Shown: positions 24,496-33,368 of the stretch, in pieces | Layout of the letters: every line of letters begins with the position of its first letter | Numbering within the stretch: position 1 is the stretch's first letter | Assembly: GCF_013386165.1 (NCBI RefSeq) | Contig: NZ_JACAOS010000003.1 | Location: 352,343 to 416,342, forward strand | DNA length: 64,000 nucleotides | Direction of reading: 5' to 3' | DNA from: Pseudomonas gingeri | Lineage (GTDB): Bacteria > Pseudomonadota > Gammaproteobacteria > Pseudomonadales > Pseudomonadaceae | Translations under genes and position numbers: made by a program | Notes under the pieces: model-generated | What the model saw: only the letters and a program-made list of their open reading frames with translations | Told to the model about the DNA's origin: nothing | Databases searched by the model: none

Positions 24496-26430
24496 TCAGT
24501 CGTCAGTGTGGGCATACACCTTGTGTCCGCCTTTCCAGGTTTCGCAGACCTTGATGTCACGGATGCTGGTCGCCGGGACTTTTTCATCGAGGGGGTTCTG
24601 CTCGAGAATGACGAAGTCGGCAAAGCAGCCGTCTTGCAATGAGCCGGCCCACTGATCGGCATGGCATTGCCAGGCCGCGTCATAGGTAATGGCTTTCAGC
24701 GCTTGCTGCCGTGTCAGGCATTGGCCTTCATTGAGCACCGGTTGCTGACGTGCATCGTTTATGAACTGGCCGTCCTTGCCGCGTATGCCTTCCATCTTGC
24801 GGGTGATGGCCTGCTCCATCGAGCGCAACGGGCCCAGCGGCGTGACCGAGCAATCGCTGTGCAACGAGATGCGCATGCCTCTGTTCAAGGCGTCCTTGCA
24901 CAGGTCGAGCATGTCGCTGGCCTTGTCCTCGAAAATGGCTTTTTCGAAGACATAACCCCAGTAGCCCACGTGGCCGATCAGAAAGCTGGGGGAAATGCCC
25001 AGCTGTTGCATTTGATCGAGGGTTTCTGTTGCCAGCAAGGAGCAGTGTTCAATGCGATGCCGTTTCTCCAGGCCGCTCTGCTTTCCCAGTGCATTGGCGT
25101 AGGCATCGAGCGTGAACTGGATGGCCCGGTCACCGTTGGCGTGAATCATCAGCGGCCAGCCCTTGGACACCGCCTCTTCCAGTGTTTCCTTGTACGCGGA
25201 AGGGAGCTTGTCCGGGTTCTGCTTGCCAGCATCACAGAAGTTGAAGTTGCCCAGTGGCGGCGTGGCTTCACAGCAGTAGGGTTCTGCTTGATAACCTGTC
25301 AGCCCCTGATTCGAACCATCCGAGACCAATTTGACTCCGCCCTGATAAAAGTGCCTGGCGGCCTCCTTGGTCACCGGATGGTACGGCGCGATATTGTTGA
25401 AATCCTTGCCGTCGCACAACTGCGCATAGCCGATCCGCTGGTTGCTGTGGTGCGTCAGGCCATAGGCCTCCAGGATCAATTTTGACTTCGAATCGACCAT
25501 CGCGTCGTACAACAGCGTGACGCCACGTTGGGAGGCCTGATCGAAGTAACGCTTCATGTAGGTGAATATATTGACCAGGTCCAAGGCTTGCGCGAGCGGA
25601 ATCGACCGTATGGCGGTCATGACGCCAGCCTCTTCCTGCAGGTTGCCACGGGTCTTGTCCATGAACGCCTGGAAGGTCGGATACTGGGCTCGTAATGCCT
25701 GGCTGGATTTATTGTCGTTGTTGTACACGGCCACGCATGCAGCGGTATTCAGGTAGACGGTGTGCATGGACGCACTCATCATCAGCAACGGGTTTTTGCT
25801 GACGATACTGTCCAGATTGCCGATGTTGTCGTCATGCGGGTTGAAGTTGGTGTCGCAATAAAAGGTTGTCAGTTGGTTTTGCTTGTTGCTGTTCAGCGTG
25901 AATGGCATCAGCGCCGGGTCGACCATGTGCCCCAGGATCCACGTCGACGCCTTGTCGGGCAGGTGTTTGTCGATGGTTTGTTTCAGATAGTTCCAGTCAT
26001 AGCTGGGACGTAACCGTTGCGTCTGCTCATCGATGGGCCCCAGATCCAGCCAGCCCTGCATGACACAGGATTGCACGATGTGAATATGTGGCTCGACCAA
26101 GCCCGGCAACAGGGTTTTGCCATTCAAATGCCGGGTCTTGTAGGCAATGCCTTTGGCCTGCATCTGGGCCTGGACATGGGCGAGGCTGCCTGAAGCGACC
26201 ACATCGCCGCCATGGATGCCCAGGGCTTCGACCTGTTCGTCCATGTTGCCGTTCTTGAGGGGGTAGATGATACCGCCGGTGAAGACCAGCGATTCGCTGC
26301 CGGGCTCTGGTAATCGGCTCGTGACCTGGCCCGTGAGGGCTTTCAGGTCGACGCTGTGTTTGAGTGCATTCCAGACTGGGTTTTCGCAACCGCAATGGGT
26401 GCAGTTATGACCATTTCCATTTGATCCCAT
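24496..26430 (-). CDS. Amidohydrolase family protein (YtcJ/NfdA-like)
   Basis: About 644 residues. Metal-dependent amidohydrolase layout: N-terminal beta domain (LVFTGGIIYPLKNGNM), the HxH metal motif in LLPGLVEPHIHIVQSC, later metal-ligand regions WPLMIHANGDRAIQ, RHRIEHCSLL and ISLHSDCSVTPLGPL, and a closing ADFVILEQNPLDE. This is the arrangement of YtcJ/N-substituted formamide deformylase-like enzymes. The N-terminus adds a Cys-rich HNCTHCGCENP, unusual for the group and possibly metal-binding. Start ATG 26430 with GAGGAAGG 5 nt upstream; the frame continues to 26502 without a ribosome binding site. Substrate unknown. Confidence 0.83.
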   Translation of the reverse strand: MGSNGNGHNCTHCGCENPVWNALKHSVDLKALTGQVTSRLPEPGSESLVFTGGIIYPLKNGNMDEQVEALGIHGGDVVASGSLAHVQAQMQAKGIAYKTRHLNGKTLLPGLVEPHIHIVQSCVMQGWLDLGPIDEQTQRLRPSYDWNYLKQTIDKHLPDKASTWILGHMVDPALMPFTLNSNKQNQLTTFYCDTNFNPHDDNIGNLDSIVSKNPLLMMSASMHTVYLNTAACVAVYNNDNKSSQALRAQYPTFQAFMDKTRGNLQEEAGVMTAIRSIPLAQALDLVNIFTYMKRYFDQASQRGVTLLYDAMVDSKSKLILEAYGLTHHSNQRIGYAQLCDGKDFNNIAPYHPVTKEAARHFYQGGVKLVSDGSNQGLTGYQAEPYCCEATPPLGNFNFCDAGKQNPDKLPSAYKETLEEAVSKGWPLMIHANGDRAIQFTLDAYANALGKQSGLEKRHRIEHCSLLATETLDQMQQLGISPSFLIGHVGYWGYVFEKAIFEDKASDMLDLCKDALNRGMRISLHSDCSVTPLGPLRSMEQAITRKMEGIRGKDGQFINDARQQPVLNEGQCLTRQQALKAITYDAAWQCHADQWAGSLQDGCFADFVILEQNPLDEKVPATSIRDIKVCETWKGGHKVYAHTDD

Positions 26431-26540
26431 GATGCCTTCCTCTGTTTTCGGTGGTGTGAGGACGAACGCACTCAACGTGCGAAGGGCAAGCGTAGCAGGC
26501 ACGTTGAGAGTCGTTTTGGCAGAACCTTTTTTGCACCCGA

Positions 26541-27170
26541 TCAGGCCAGCCGGTCGGCCAGTGCCAAGGCCTGTTCAGTGGTTTTCTGACGAGAGTCCCG
26601 ATCGACGTCGGCGCCGAGGATGGTTTTCTCCACATACAGCGAGTGCACGTCGGTCACACCGATAAAGCCCAGCCAGGCCTCCATGTAAGGTTTCTGGAAG
26701 TCCATCGGTTGGGTGGCCGGTTCGGAAAAGTCCATTCCGCGTGCATACACGTTCACGGCCCGTTTGTTGTGCAACAGCCCCCGCAGGCCGTGTTCCGGGC
26801 TGAATTCAAACAGCACGTCTTTCTGCGATATCACGTCGATAAAGTGCTTGAGCTTGTAGGGCACGGCGAAATTCCACAGCGGAACGGAGAACACCAGTAC
26901 GTCTGCCTGGTGCAGGTGCGCGGCAAGGCTTTTCAGGCTCGTCCAGGCGGCGTCCTGTTCCTCGGTCAATGGGCTACCGCTGAGGCCTGCGTATTTGGCG
27001 TCCATCACCGGCCCGTCAAATTCCGGCAGGTCCAGACTCCACAGGTCCAGGGTGATGACCTCGGTATCCGGGGCGTTCTGCTGATAGCGGGCAATGAACT
27101 GGCGGGCAATTTCCAGGGAGGCGGAGCGCTGTTTGCGCGGGGAACATTCAACATGCAGAAGGACAGTCAT
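26541..27170 (-). CDS. azoR: FMN-dependent NADH-azoreductase
   Basis: 209 residues, flavodoxin-like fold. ECSPRKQRSASLEIARQF binds the FMN phosphate; VFSVPLWNFAVPYKLKHFID is the signature of the AzoR/NQO family; GLRGLLHNKRAVNVYARG follows. These enzymes reduce quinones and azo compounds with NADH. It is divergent from a LysR gene at 27273 (102 nt), its probable regulator. Confidence 0.87.
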   Translation of the reverse strand: MTVLLHVECSPRKQRSASLEIARQFIARYQQNAPDTEVITLDLWSLDLPEFDGPVMDAKYAGLSGSPLTEEQDAAWTSLKSLAAHLHQADVLVFSVPLWNFAVPYKLKHFIDVISQKDVLFEFSPEHGLRGLLHNKRAVNVYARGMDFSEPATQPMDFQKPYMEAWLGFIGVTDVHSLYVEKTILGADVDRDSRQKTTEQALALADRLA

Positions 27171-27272
27171 GGTGGGCCTCGGGGGAATGGGAGATAAGAC
27201 CCGGGCATTGCAACATAGCGCTGCTTGAAATATAAATCGTGTTTTATGGCCTGATTAATCACGTATCTGCAT

Positions 27273-28127
27273 ATGTTCGATGCCTTGTTGCTCAAGACCT
27301 TTGTCGCGGTGGTGGATGAAGGCGGCTTTAGCCGCGCCGCAGCCCGCCTGCACCTGACCCAGTCGGCCGTCAGTGGTCATTTGCGGCGTCTGGAAGAGCA
27401 GGTGGGCAAACCGCTGCTGACCCGCACCACCCGCTCACAACAACTGACGGCCGATGGCGAACGGTTGATGGCCTATGCCCGGGGCATTCTGGCGCTCAAT
27501 CGGGATGCCTGGGCCGAGTTGACCCGTTCGGCGTTTCAGGGGAATTTGCGCATCGGTGTGTCGGAAGAATTCGCCGATGCCCGGCTGTTGCGTGATTTGC
27601 AGGCCTTCGCCGCCGACTATCCGGGCATGCAGATCAACGTGCAGGTCAGTATTCCCGGTTCGTTGCTGAGCCTGATGAAGCAGGGCGAACTGGATGTGGT
27701 GGTCGGTTCGTTGTGTGAGTCCAGCGAGCCCGGTCTGGCCTTATGGCAGGAACCTCTGGTCTGGGCCTGGTCCGCCCAGCCGCTTGGCACCTTGCCGACA
27801 CCTTTGCCCCTGGCCCTGTTCCCGGAACCCTGTCCTTATCGGGAGGCCGCGTTGACGCGCCTGGCCCAGGCCGGAATCCCCCAGCGCACGGCCATGCTCT
27901 GCACCAGCTATGCCGGGTTGCAGGCCGCGGCCCTGGCCGGTTTTGCCATCGCGCCGATGACCCGCAGCCAGGTTTCCCAAGGCTTGGCGGTCCTCGGCGC
28001 CGAGCATGGCTTGCCGCCGTTGCCCGATGCCGAGTTCCGTTTATTCAGCGCGCCGCAGGCCGACCCGCTGATGGTCGAGGCGATCACCCGGATGATCGTC
28101 CGCTACGGTGCCGGCCGTCGTCACTGA
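27273..28127 (+). CDS. LysR family transcriptional regulator
   Basis: 284 residues. N-terminal LysR HTH (LLKTFVAVVDEGGFSRAAAR, LHLTQSAVSGHLRRLE) and a substrate-binding domain (LRIGVSEEFADARLLRDL; ELDVVVGSLCESSEPGLALW). Divergent from azoR and likely its regulator. It converges with poxB, with only 9 nt between stop codons. Confidence 0.88.
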   Translation: MFDALLLKTFVAVVDEGGFSRAAARLHLTQSAVSGHLRRLEEQVGKPLLTRTTRSQQLTADGERLMAYARGILALNRDAWAELTRSAFQGNLRIGVSEEFADARLLRDLQAFAADYPGMQINVQVSIPGSLLSLMKQGELDVVVGSLCESSEPGLALWQEPLVWAWSAQPLGTLPTPLPLALFPEPCPYREAALTRLAQAGIPQRTAMLCTSYAGLQAAALAGFAIAPMTRSQVSQGLAVLGAEHGLPPLPDAEFRLFSAPQADPLMVEAITRMIVRYGAGRRH

Positions 28128-28136
28128 GTGATGGGA

Positions 28137-29861
28137 TCAGCGCAACCAGTTGGTCCGCGCCAATTCGATCACTTCATCGCCCCGTCCGCTCATCACCGCC
28201 TTGAGCATATACAGGCTGAAGCCCTTGGCCTGTTCCAGCTTGATGCTGGGCGGCATGACCAGTTCCTGGGTGGCGGTCACCACGTCCACCAACACCGGGC
28301 CGTCATGGGCCAAGGCGCGGCGCAAGGCCGGTTCCAGGTCTTCGGATTGCTCGACGCGAATGCCGAGGATGCCCATGGCGTTGGACATGGCGGCGAAATC
28401 CGGGTTCTTCAACTCGGTGCCGGTGTCCAGGTAGCCGGAGGCTTTCATCTCCATGGCGACGAACCCCAGGGAGGCGTTGTCGTAGACGATGACTTTCACC
28501 GGCAGTTTCAACTGCGCCAGGGAAATGAAGTCGCCCATCAGCATGCTGAAACCACCATCGCCGGACAGGGAAATCACCTGTCGACCGGGAAACGCCGCTT
28601 GTGCACCGATGGCCTGGGGCATGGCGTTGGCCATCGAGCCGTGGTTGAACGAGCCGATCAGCCGGCGCTTGCCATTCATCTTCAGGTAGCGCGCGGCCCA
28701 GACGGTGGGCGAACCCACGTCGGCGGTGAAGATTGCATCGTCGTCGGCCAATTCACTGAGCAGGCGGGTGACGTATTGCGGGTGGATCGGCCGGCCCGCC
28801 TTTGACGGTTGTGCCAGGTCGTCGAGGCCCTGGCGCGCTTTCTGGTAATGCTTGAGGGAGGTTTCGAGGAAGCTGCGGTCGGTCTTGCGGGTCAGGCGCG
28901 GCAGCAGGCCGCGGATGGTTTCGCTGACGTCGGCGGCGATCCCCAGGTCCAGCGTGGCGCGCCGGCCCAGCGCTTGCGGATTACGGTCGACCTGGATGAT
29001 CTTCGCGTCGGTGGGGTAGAACTGTCGATAGGGGAAGTCGGTGCCGAGCATGATCAGCGTGTCGCAGTTGAGCATCGCGTGGTAACCGGAACTGAAGCCG
29101 ATCAGGCCGGTCATGCCGACATCGAAGGGGTTGTCCCACTCCACATGCTCCTTGCCCCGCAGGGCGTGGACCACCGGTGCGCCGAGGGCATCGGCCAGGG
29201 CTAGCACATCGTCGTGGGCGCCGGCACAGCCGCTGCCGCAGAGCAGTGTTACCGATTGGCTCTGTTCAAGGATCTCGCCGAGGCGTTGCAGGTCGTGTTC
29301 GGCCGGCAAGGTCCGTGGCGCCAGAAGCGCCGGCCACGGCTTGAAGCTGTCTTCCACTTCCAGCAGCGACACATCCCCCGGAATCACCACCACCGCCACG
29401 CCACGGTTGAGGATCGCCGAGCGCATGGCCCGGTGCAGCACCTGGGGCATCTGCGCGGGGTTGGTCACCAGCTCGATAAAGTGGCTGCACTCCTTGAACA
29501 GCTCCTGGGGATGGGTTTCCTGAAAGTAATTCAGGCCAATCTCGGAGGAGGGGATCTGTGCGGCGATGGCCAGGACCGGCACATGGTTGCGATGGCAGTC
29601 GAACAGGCCATTGATCAAGTGCAGGTTGCCCGGCCCGCAACTGCCGGCACACACCGTCAGCTCGCCGGTGGCAGCGGCTTCGGCGCCGGCAGCGAAGGCC
29701 GCCACTTCTTCGTGGCGCACATGCATCCACTCGATGCCGTCCATGGTGCGCAGGGCATCGGTCAGGCCGTTCAGGCTGTCGCCGGTCAGGCCCCAGATGC
29801 GCTTGATGCCCGCCTGTTCAAGGGTGGTCGCCAATTGCTGGGCCAGGGTGATTTTCGCCAT
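28137..29861 (-). CDS. poxB: Pyruvate dehydrogenase (quinone), thiamine-diphosphate enzyme
   Basis: 574 residues. The TPP enzyme order is complete: N-terminal PYR domain with the catalytic Glu in [16 protein letters not shown], central FAD/domain ([30 protein letters not shown]), C-terminal PP domain with [15 protein letters not shown] and Asn after it ([15 protein letters not shown]). The C-terminus has the amphipathic membrane-binding tail seen in PoxB. It decarboxylates pyruvate to acetate, passing electrons to ubiquinone at the membrane. GGAG lies 6 nt before the ATG. Confidence 0.9.
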   Translation of the reverse strand: MAKITLAQQLATTLEQAGIKRIWGLTGDSLNGLTDALRTMDGIEWMHVRHEEVAAFAAGAEAAATGELTVCAGSCGPGNLHLINGLFDCHRNHVPVLAIAAQIPSSEIGLNYFQETHPQELFKECSHFIELVTNPAQMPQVLHRAMRSAILNRGVAVVVIPGDVSLLEVEDSFKPWPALLAPRTLPAEHDLQRLGEILEQSQSVTLLCGSGCAGAHDDVLALADALGAPVVHALRGKEHVEWDNPFDVGMTGLIGFSSGYHAMLNCDTLIMLGTDFPYRQFYPTDAKIIQVDRNPQALGRRATLDLGIAADVSETIRGLLPRLTRKTDRSFLETSLKHYQKARQGLDDLAQPSKAGRPIHPQYVTRLLSELADDDAIFTADVGSPTVWAARYLKMNGKRRLIGSFNHGSMANAMPQAIGAQAAFPGRQVISLSGDGGFSMLMGDFISLAQLKLPVKVIVYDNASLGFVAMEMKASGYLDTGTELKNPDFAAMSNAMGILGIRVEQSEDLEPALRRALAHDGPVLVDVVTATQELVMPPSIKLEQAKGFSLYMLKAVMSGRGDEVIELARTNWLR

Positions 29862-29970
29862 GAAGAACTCCAGTCGTCAGTGAGTGTAAAAACTGCTGAT
29901 GAGTAGAGGACCGTGCCATGGCGGGGAATGCTCCCCGCTGAATGTGAAGAATTGCTCATGGGCAGGGGAG

Positions 29971-30004
29971 GCGTCAGCCCTCTGCAAGGATTCAGGGCTG
30001 ACGC
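29971..30004. terminator. Stem-loop after the TonB receptor gene
   Basis: GCGTCAGCCCT (29971-29981) and AGGGCTGACGC (29994-30004) give an 11-bp perfect stem with a 12-nt loop. It lies 18 nt beyond the stop codon of the minus-strand receptor gene. There is no U-run on that strand, so a Rho-independent mechanism is not certain. Confidence 0.55.
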
Positions 30005-30021
30005 TTTCGCGGGCAGCGCTT

Positions 30022-32142
30022 TTACCAGTCGACAGCGTAGCTGACGCTCAAGGTCCGGCCTTCAGCATTCGGGTAGGGCGCGCGGGCGTTGGCCTGGGCG
30101 AACATGTTCTGGTAGTTGCGGTTGGCCAGGTTGTAGAGCCCGCCTTCCAGGCGACCCACCGGCAATGCCACCGAGCCCAGCAGGTCGTACAGCGTGTAGC
30201 CCTTGATATCGCGACCGTTGTTGTCCTTGAACGCCGCGTCGTAGTCCGACAGGCGCATGGCTTGCAGACGCAGGTTGTAGTCGCCACGGTCATAAACCAC
30301 GAAGGCCGTGGTCTTGGCCGGGGAAATGCGCGTGGCCGGCAAGTCGATCCATTTGCCGTTCTGGTCGGTCTCACCCTTGGCGTAAGCGTAAGTGCCGCCC
30401 ATCGACCATTGATCCGTGAGGTTGTAGCTCAGGCTGGTTTCCACGCCGCGCACGCGTTCCTTCTGGTTGATCAGGCGCAGTACGCGGTCGTTGGCATCAT
30501 AGAACTGAGTGACGTCCGAGGTGTTTTCGTAGGCGGTGACGCTGGCCTGCCACTTGTCCCAGTTGCCACGCCAGCCCAGCTCATAGCTGTTGACCTTGAG
30601 GGCCTGGGCGTTGAGTTGATGGATGTCGTAGGTGCTGCTGACGTCACGCAGGAAACGCTGGATATCCGGCAGGGAAAAGCCCTGGCTGAAGTTGACGAAC
30701 AGGTCCTGGTTTTCGTTCAGGTGATACACCGCCCCGAGGTTGTAGAGCGTGTCGTTGTATTTCAGGGTGCCGCCGGGCAGCGTTGCGCGATTGCCGGTCT
30801 GGACGATTTCGCCATAGGCGATGCTGTCGGCAATCTCGCTGTCGATCCATTCGCGACGCACGCCGCCACGCAAGGTCCAGTCGCCGATGTCGTAGGACAG
30901 CTGAGCGAAAATGGCTTTGGTGGCAGTCGCGACGTCCGGCCCCATTTCGAAGGTGGTGCCGGTCTTGGTGTAGGTCAGTCCATTGACCCGGTACTGATCG
31001 CCGCGTTGGCGCGAGGTTTCGTGATCGTAGTCGGCGCCCCAGACCAGCGAGCCGGTGGCCGGGCCGATGTCCGGCAGCTTGCTTTCGATAGCCGCCCGCA
31101 GGCCGTAGACATCCTGCACGCTGTTGTTGTTGGAGACCCCGGCCAGGCCCCGTGACAGGTCCGGGAAAAACAGCGCATCGGCACGTCGCCAGTAGCTTTC
31201 GACCTGCAGACCCTGGCCGTAGAAATCCTTGTCGGTGTAGTTGAGGTTGACGGCCTGGTTATGGGTGTACGGCTGGTCATCCAGCTTCAGGCCTTTTACC
31301 GCGACCGCATTGCTGGTGATGAGCGGGTCCTTGGTGTAGTCGGTGTCCTGTTGGTCCTTGTAGTCCTGCAGCGACAGGCTGATCTTCTTGTCGGCATCCA
31401 GCTCGTAACCGAAGCGACCTTGCAGGTCGTAGGTGTCGGTGTCCATGTTGCTGCCCTGGGACGTGTCCTGGGGAATGCGCTTGCCGTTGCCGTCGAACTG
31501 GTCGTTACGTTGCACGGTGTTGGCCGACAGGTACCAGTCCAGCGCGTCCTTGCGCCCGGTTGCGCTCTGGAACGCCTCGTAGGAGAAACCCTTGTTATTG
31601 AGGTTGTTGCCGGTGGTCATGCCGATCTTGCTGCTGAACGCCAGCTCCTCACCCTTGTTGCGTTTGGTGATGATGTTGATGATGCCGCCCGACGCGCCCG
31701 CGCCGTAGACGCTGCTGGCACCGGATACCACTTCGATGCGCTCGATGCTTTCCGGGGCGATGCTGTTGAGTTGGCGGAAATTGTCCCGCGTCGCGTTCTG
31801 GGACACTCCGTCGATCAGGATCAGCGTGTTGCGCCCGCGCAGGGTCTGGCCAAAGTTGCTCATGCCGCCGGTGGACGGGGAAATACCCGGCACCAGTTGG
31901 CCGAGGACATCCGCGACCCGGCGTCCGGCACCGGTCTGCTGGCGGATCTGCTCTTCGTTGATCACCTGCACGGAGCCTGGAATCGAGGCAATGCTGGTTT
32001 CGCTGCGGGTGGCGGACACCACCATTTCCTGCAGTTGCAGGGCGCCGGGTGCCGCCTGGGCGGGCTCGGTCTGATCGGCCCAGGCCGGTGTGCTCAGCGA
32101 GCCAATAAAGGGCAGCAGGATGGACAGTTGTGTTTTTTTCAT
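30022..32142 (-). CDS. TonB-dependent siderophore receptor
   Basis: 706 residues from ATG 32142. Signal peptide MKKTQLSILLPFIGSLSTPA, a TonB-box-like LQLQEMVVSATRSET, the plug domain (VADVLGQLVPGISPSTGGMS, IERIEVVSGASSVYGAGASG) and a beta barrel ending in an aromatic residue (VSYAVDW). The family imports ferric siderophores across the outer membrane with TonB/ExbBD energy. It is the third gene of the Fur-box operon, 14 nt after the MFS gene, so it probably takes up the siderophore made and exported by the two upstream genes. The longer open frame to 33171 is out of phase with the MFS gene and is not coding. Confidence 0.92.
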   Translation of the reverse strand: MKKTQLSILLPFIGSLSTPAWADQTEPAQAAPGALQLQEMVVSATRSETSIASIPGSVQVINEEQIRQQTGAGRRVADVLGQLVPGISPSTGGMSNFGQTLRGRNTLILIDGVSQNATRDNFRQLNSIAPESIERIEVVSGASSVYGAGASGGIINIITKRNKGEELAFSSKIGMTTGNNLNNKGFSYEAFQSATGRKDALDWYLSANTVQRNDQFDGNGKRIPQDTSQGSNMDTDTYDLQGRFGYELDADKKISLSLQDYKDQQDTDYTKDPLITSNAVAVKGLKLDDQPYTHNQAVNLNYTDKDFYGQGLQVESYWRRADALFFPDLSRGLAGVSNNNSVQDVYGLRAAIESKLPDIGPATGSLVWGADYDHETSRQRGDQYRVNGLTYTKTGTTFEMGPDVATATKAIFAQLSYDIGDWTLRGGVRREWIDSEIADSIAYGEIVQTGNRATLPGGTLKYNDTLYNLGAVYHLNENQDLFVNFSQGFSLPDIQRFLRDVSSTYDIHQLNAQALKVNSYELGWRGNWDKWQASVTAYENTSDVTQFYDANDRVLRLINQKERVRGVETSLSYNLTDQWSMGGTYAYAKGETDQNGKWIDLPATRISPAKTTAFVVYDRGDYNLRLQAMRLSDYDAAFKDNNGRDIKGYTLYDLLGSVALPVGRLEGGLYNLANRNYQNMFAQANARAPYPNAEGRTLSVSYAVDW

Positions 32143-32156
32143 GGTGCTTACTTGGT

Positions 32157-33368
32157 TTAATTCCGAGAAATGTGGGTCGATAAAACGCTGGTTTCCGGTG
32201 TTCGTGAAAAGGATCGGATGGCGCGGATACCCAGGGCGGCAAAGGCGTAGGTGAGTGCGACCAGCCAGAAGCTCTGCGCCAACCCGACGATCCCCATGCC
32301 GATGCCACCTATCAACGCCCCGCACAGGGCGCCGGCTTTGGCGGCGCTGTTGCCCAGGCCCAGGGCAAAGCCCTGTTGGCTGGGCGCAACGGTGTTGGCG
32401 ATCAAGGTGTAGGCGACGGGCAGCAGTGCGCCTTGCCACACGCCCCAGAGCAGTCGGCTGGCAAGGAAGCCCATCCATTCGCTGGCCACGGCGGTAAAGG
32501 CCAGGGTCAAGGCGCAGGACCAGGCGACCCATTCGATGACGCGCAAGGTGTGGGCGGGCTGATGGCGGTCGAACAGTCGCCCCCACAGCGGCGCGGACAC
32601 GGCGAGGGTGGCGGCGCTGGCGGCATAGCTGGCGCCGATCAGCCAGCCCGGTGCGTGCAGGACGTCCGCCACGTACAAGGCATAGAACGGCTGCGGCATC
32701 ATCTTGGCGGCCTGGATCAGGACGATGACCCCGAGCATTCCCCCCAGCCAACCTTTGGGCAGCGCCGCGTGAGCAGGTTTTTGCTTGGACGGCACGCGTT
32801 GCGTGTCGCTGGGTAAAAACAGGCTGATCAGCGCGCACAACAGGCAAATCGCCGTGGCGCTGTAGCACAGCAAGGCGAACCCCGAGACATCCATCAGCCA
32901 GCCGCCGAGTACCGGCCCGGCCAGTGAGCCGACCGCCGTGGCCGATTGCAGGCGGGCGAGAATCTGCCCGCGCCCGCCGTCGCCGCAGCAGGCCAGCGCA
33001 TAGGCCTGGGCGGCGGCGATAAACCCGGCCAGGGCACCTTGCGCCACCCGGATGCCCACCAGCAGCCAGGGATCGAAGGTGATCGCGGCCAGCGCCTGAC
33101 ACACCGCCAACGCCAGCAGCGCGCGAATGATCATCGGCTTGTGCCCGGTGCGGTCGCCCAGTCGCCCCCACAGCGGCGTCAGGATCATCGCCGCCATCAT
33201 CGGCCCGGCGTACACCAGCGCAGACAGCAAGCCGGTGTACTGGGCATTGGCGACGCCGAGCAGTTTCTGGATCTGCAAGGGCCAGAAGGGCCCGCTCATT
33301 TCCATGGCGCCCATGGAGATGAGCTGGATCCCGACCAGCAAGCGCAGCGCCGTGTCGTTAGCCGCCAT
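32157..33368 (-). CDS. MFS transporter, putative siderophore exporter
   Basis: About 403 residues with 12 predicted helices. Motif A of the major facilitator superfamily is present (LWGRLGDRTGHKPMI) and repeated in the second half (LWGRLFDRHQPAHTL). ATG 33368 overlaps the 3' end of the NIS synthetase gene by 11 nt, which fixes the start and implies coupling. Siderophore operons of the NIS type commonly carry such an exporter in this position. The frame is open further upstream into the synthetase gene, which is a shadow. Confidence 0.87.
   Translation of the reverse strand: MAANDTALRLLVGIQLISMGAMEMSGPFWPLQIQKLLGVANAQYTGLLSALVYAGPMMAAMILTPLWGRLGDRTGHKPMIIRALLALAVCQALAAITFDPWLLVGIRVAQGALAGFIAAAQAYALACCGDGGRGQILARLQSATAVGSLAGPVLGGWLMDVSGFALLCYSATAICLLCALISLFLPSDTQRVPSKQKPAHAALPKGWLGGMLGVIVLIQAAKMMPQPFYALYVADVLHAPGWLIGASYAASAATLAVSAPLWGRLFDRHQPAHTLRVIEWVAWSCALTLAFTAVASEWMGFLASRLLWGVWQGALLPVAYTLIANTVAPSQQGFALGLGNSAAKAGALCGALIGGIGMGIVGLAQSFWLVALTYAFAALGIRAIRSFSRTPETSVLSTHISRN

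Noticed and set aside
32143..33171. Apparent 1049-residue reading frame joining DNA of the MFS gene to the TonB receptor
   Set aside because: The part upstream of 32142 is out of phase with the clearly coding MFS frame and has no membrane or plug features; the receptor has its own ATG with a proper signal peptide.
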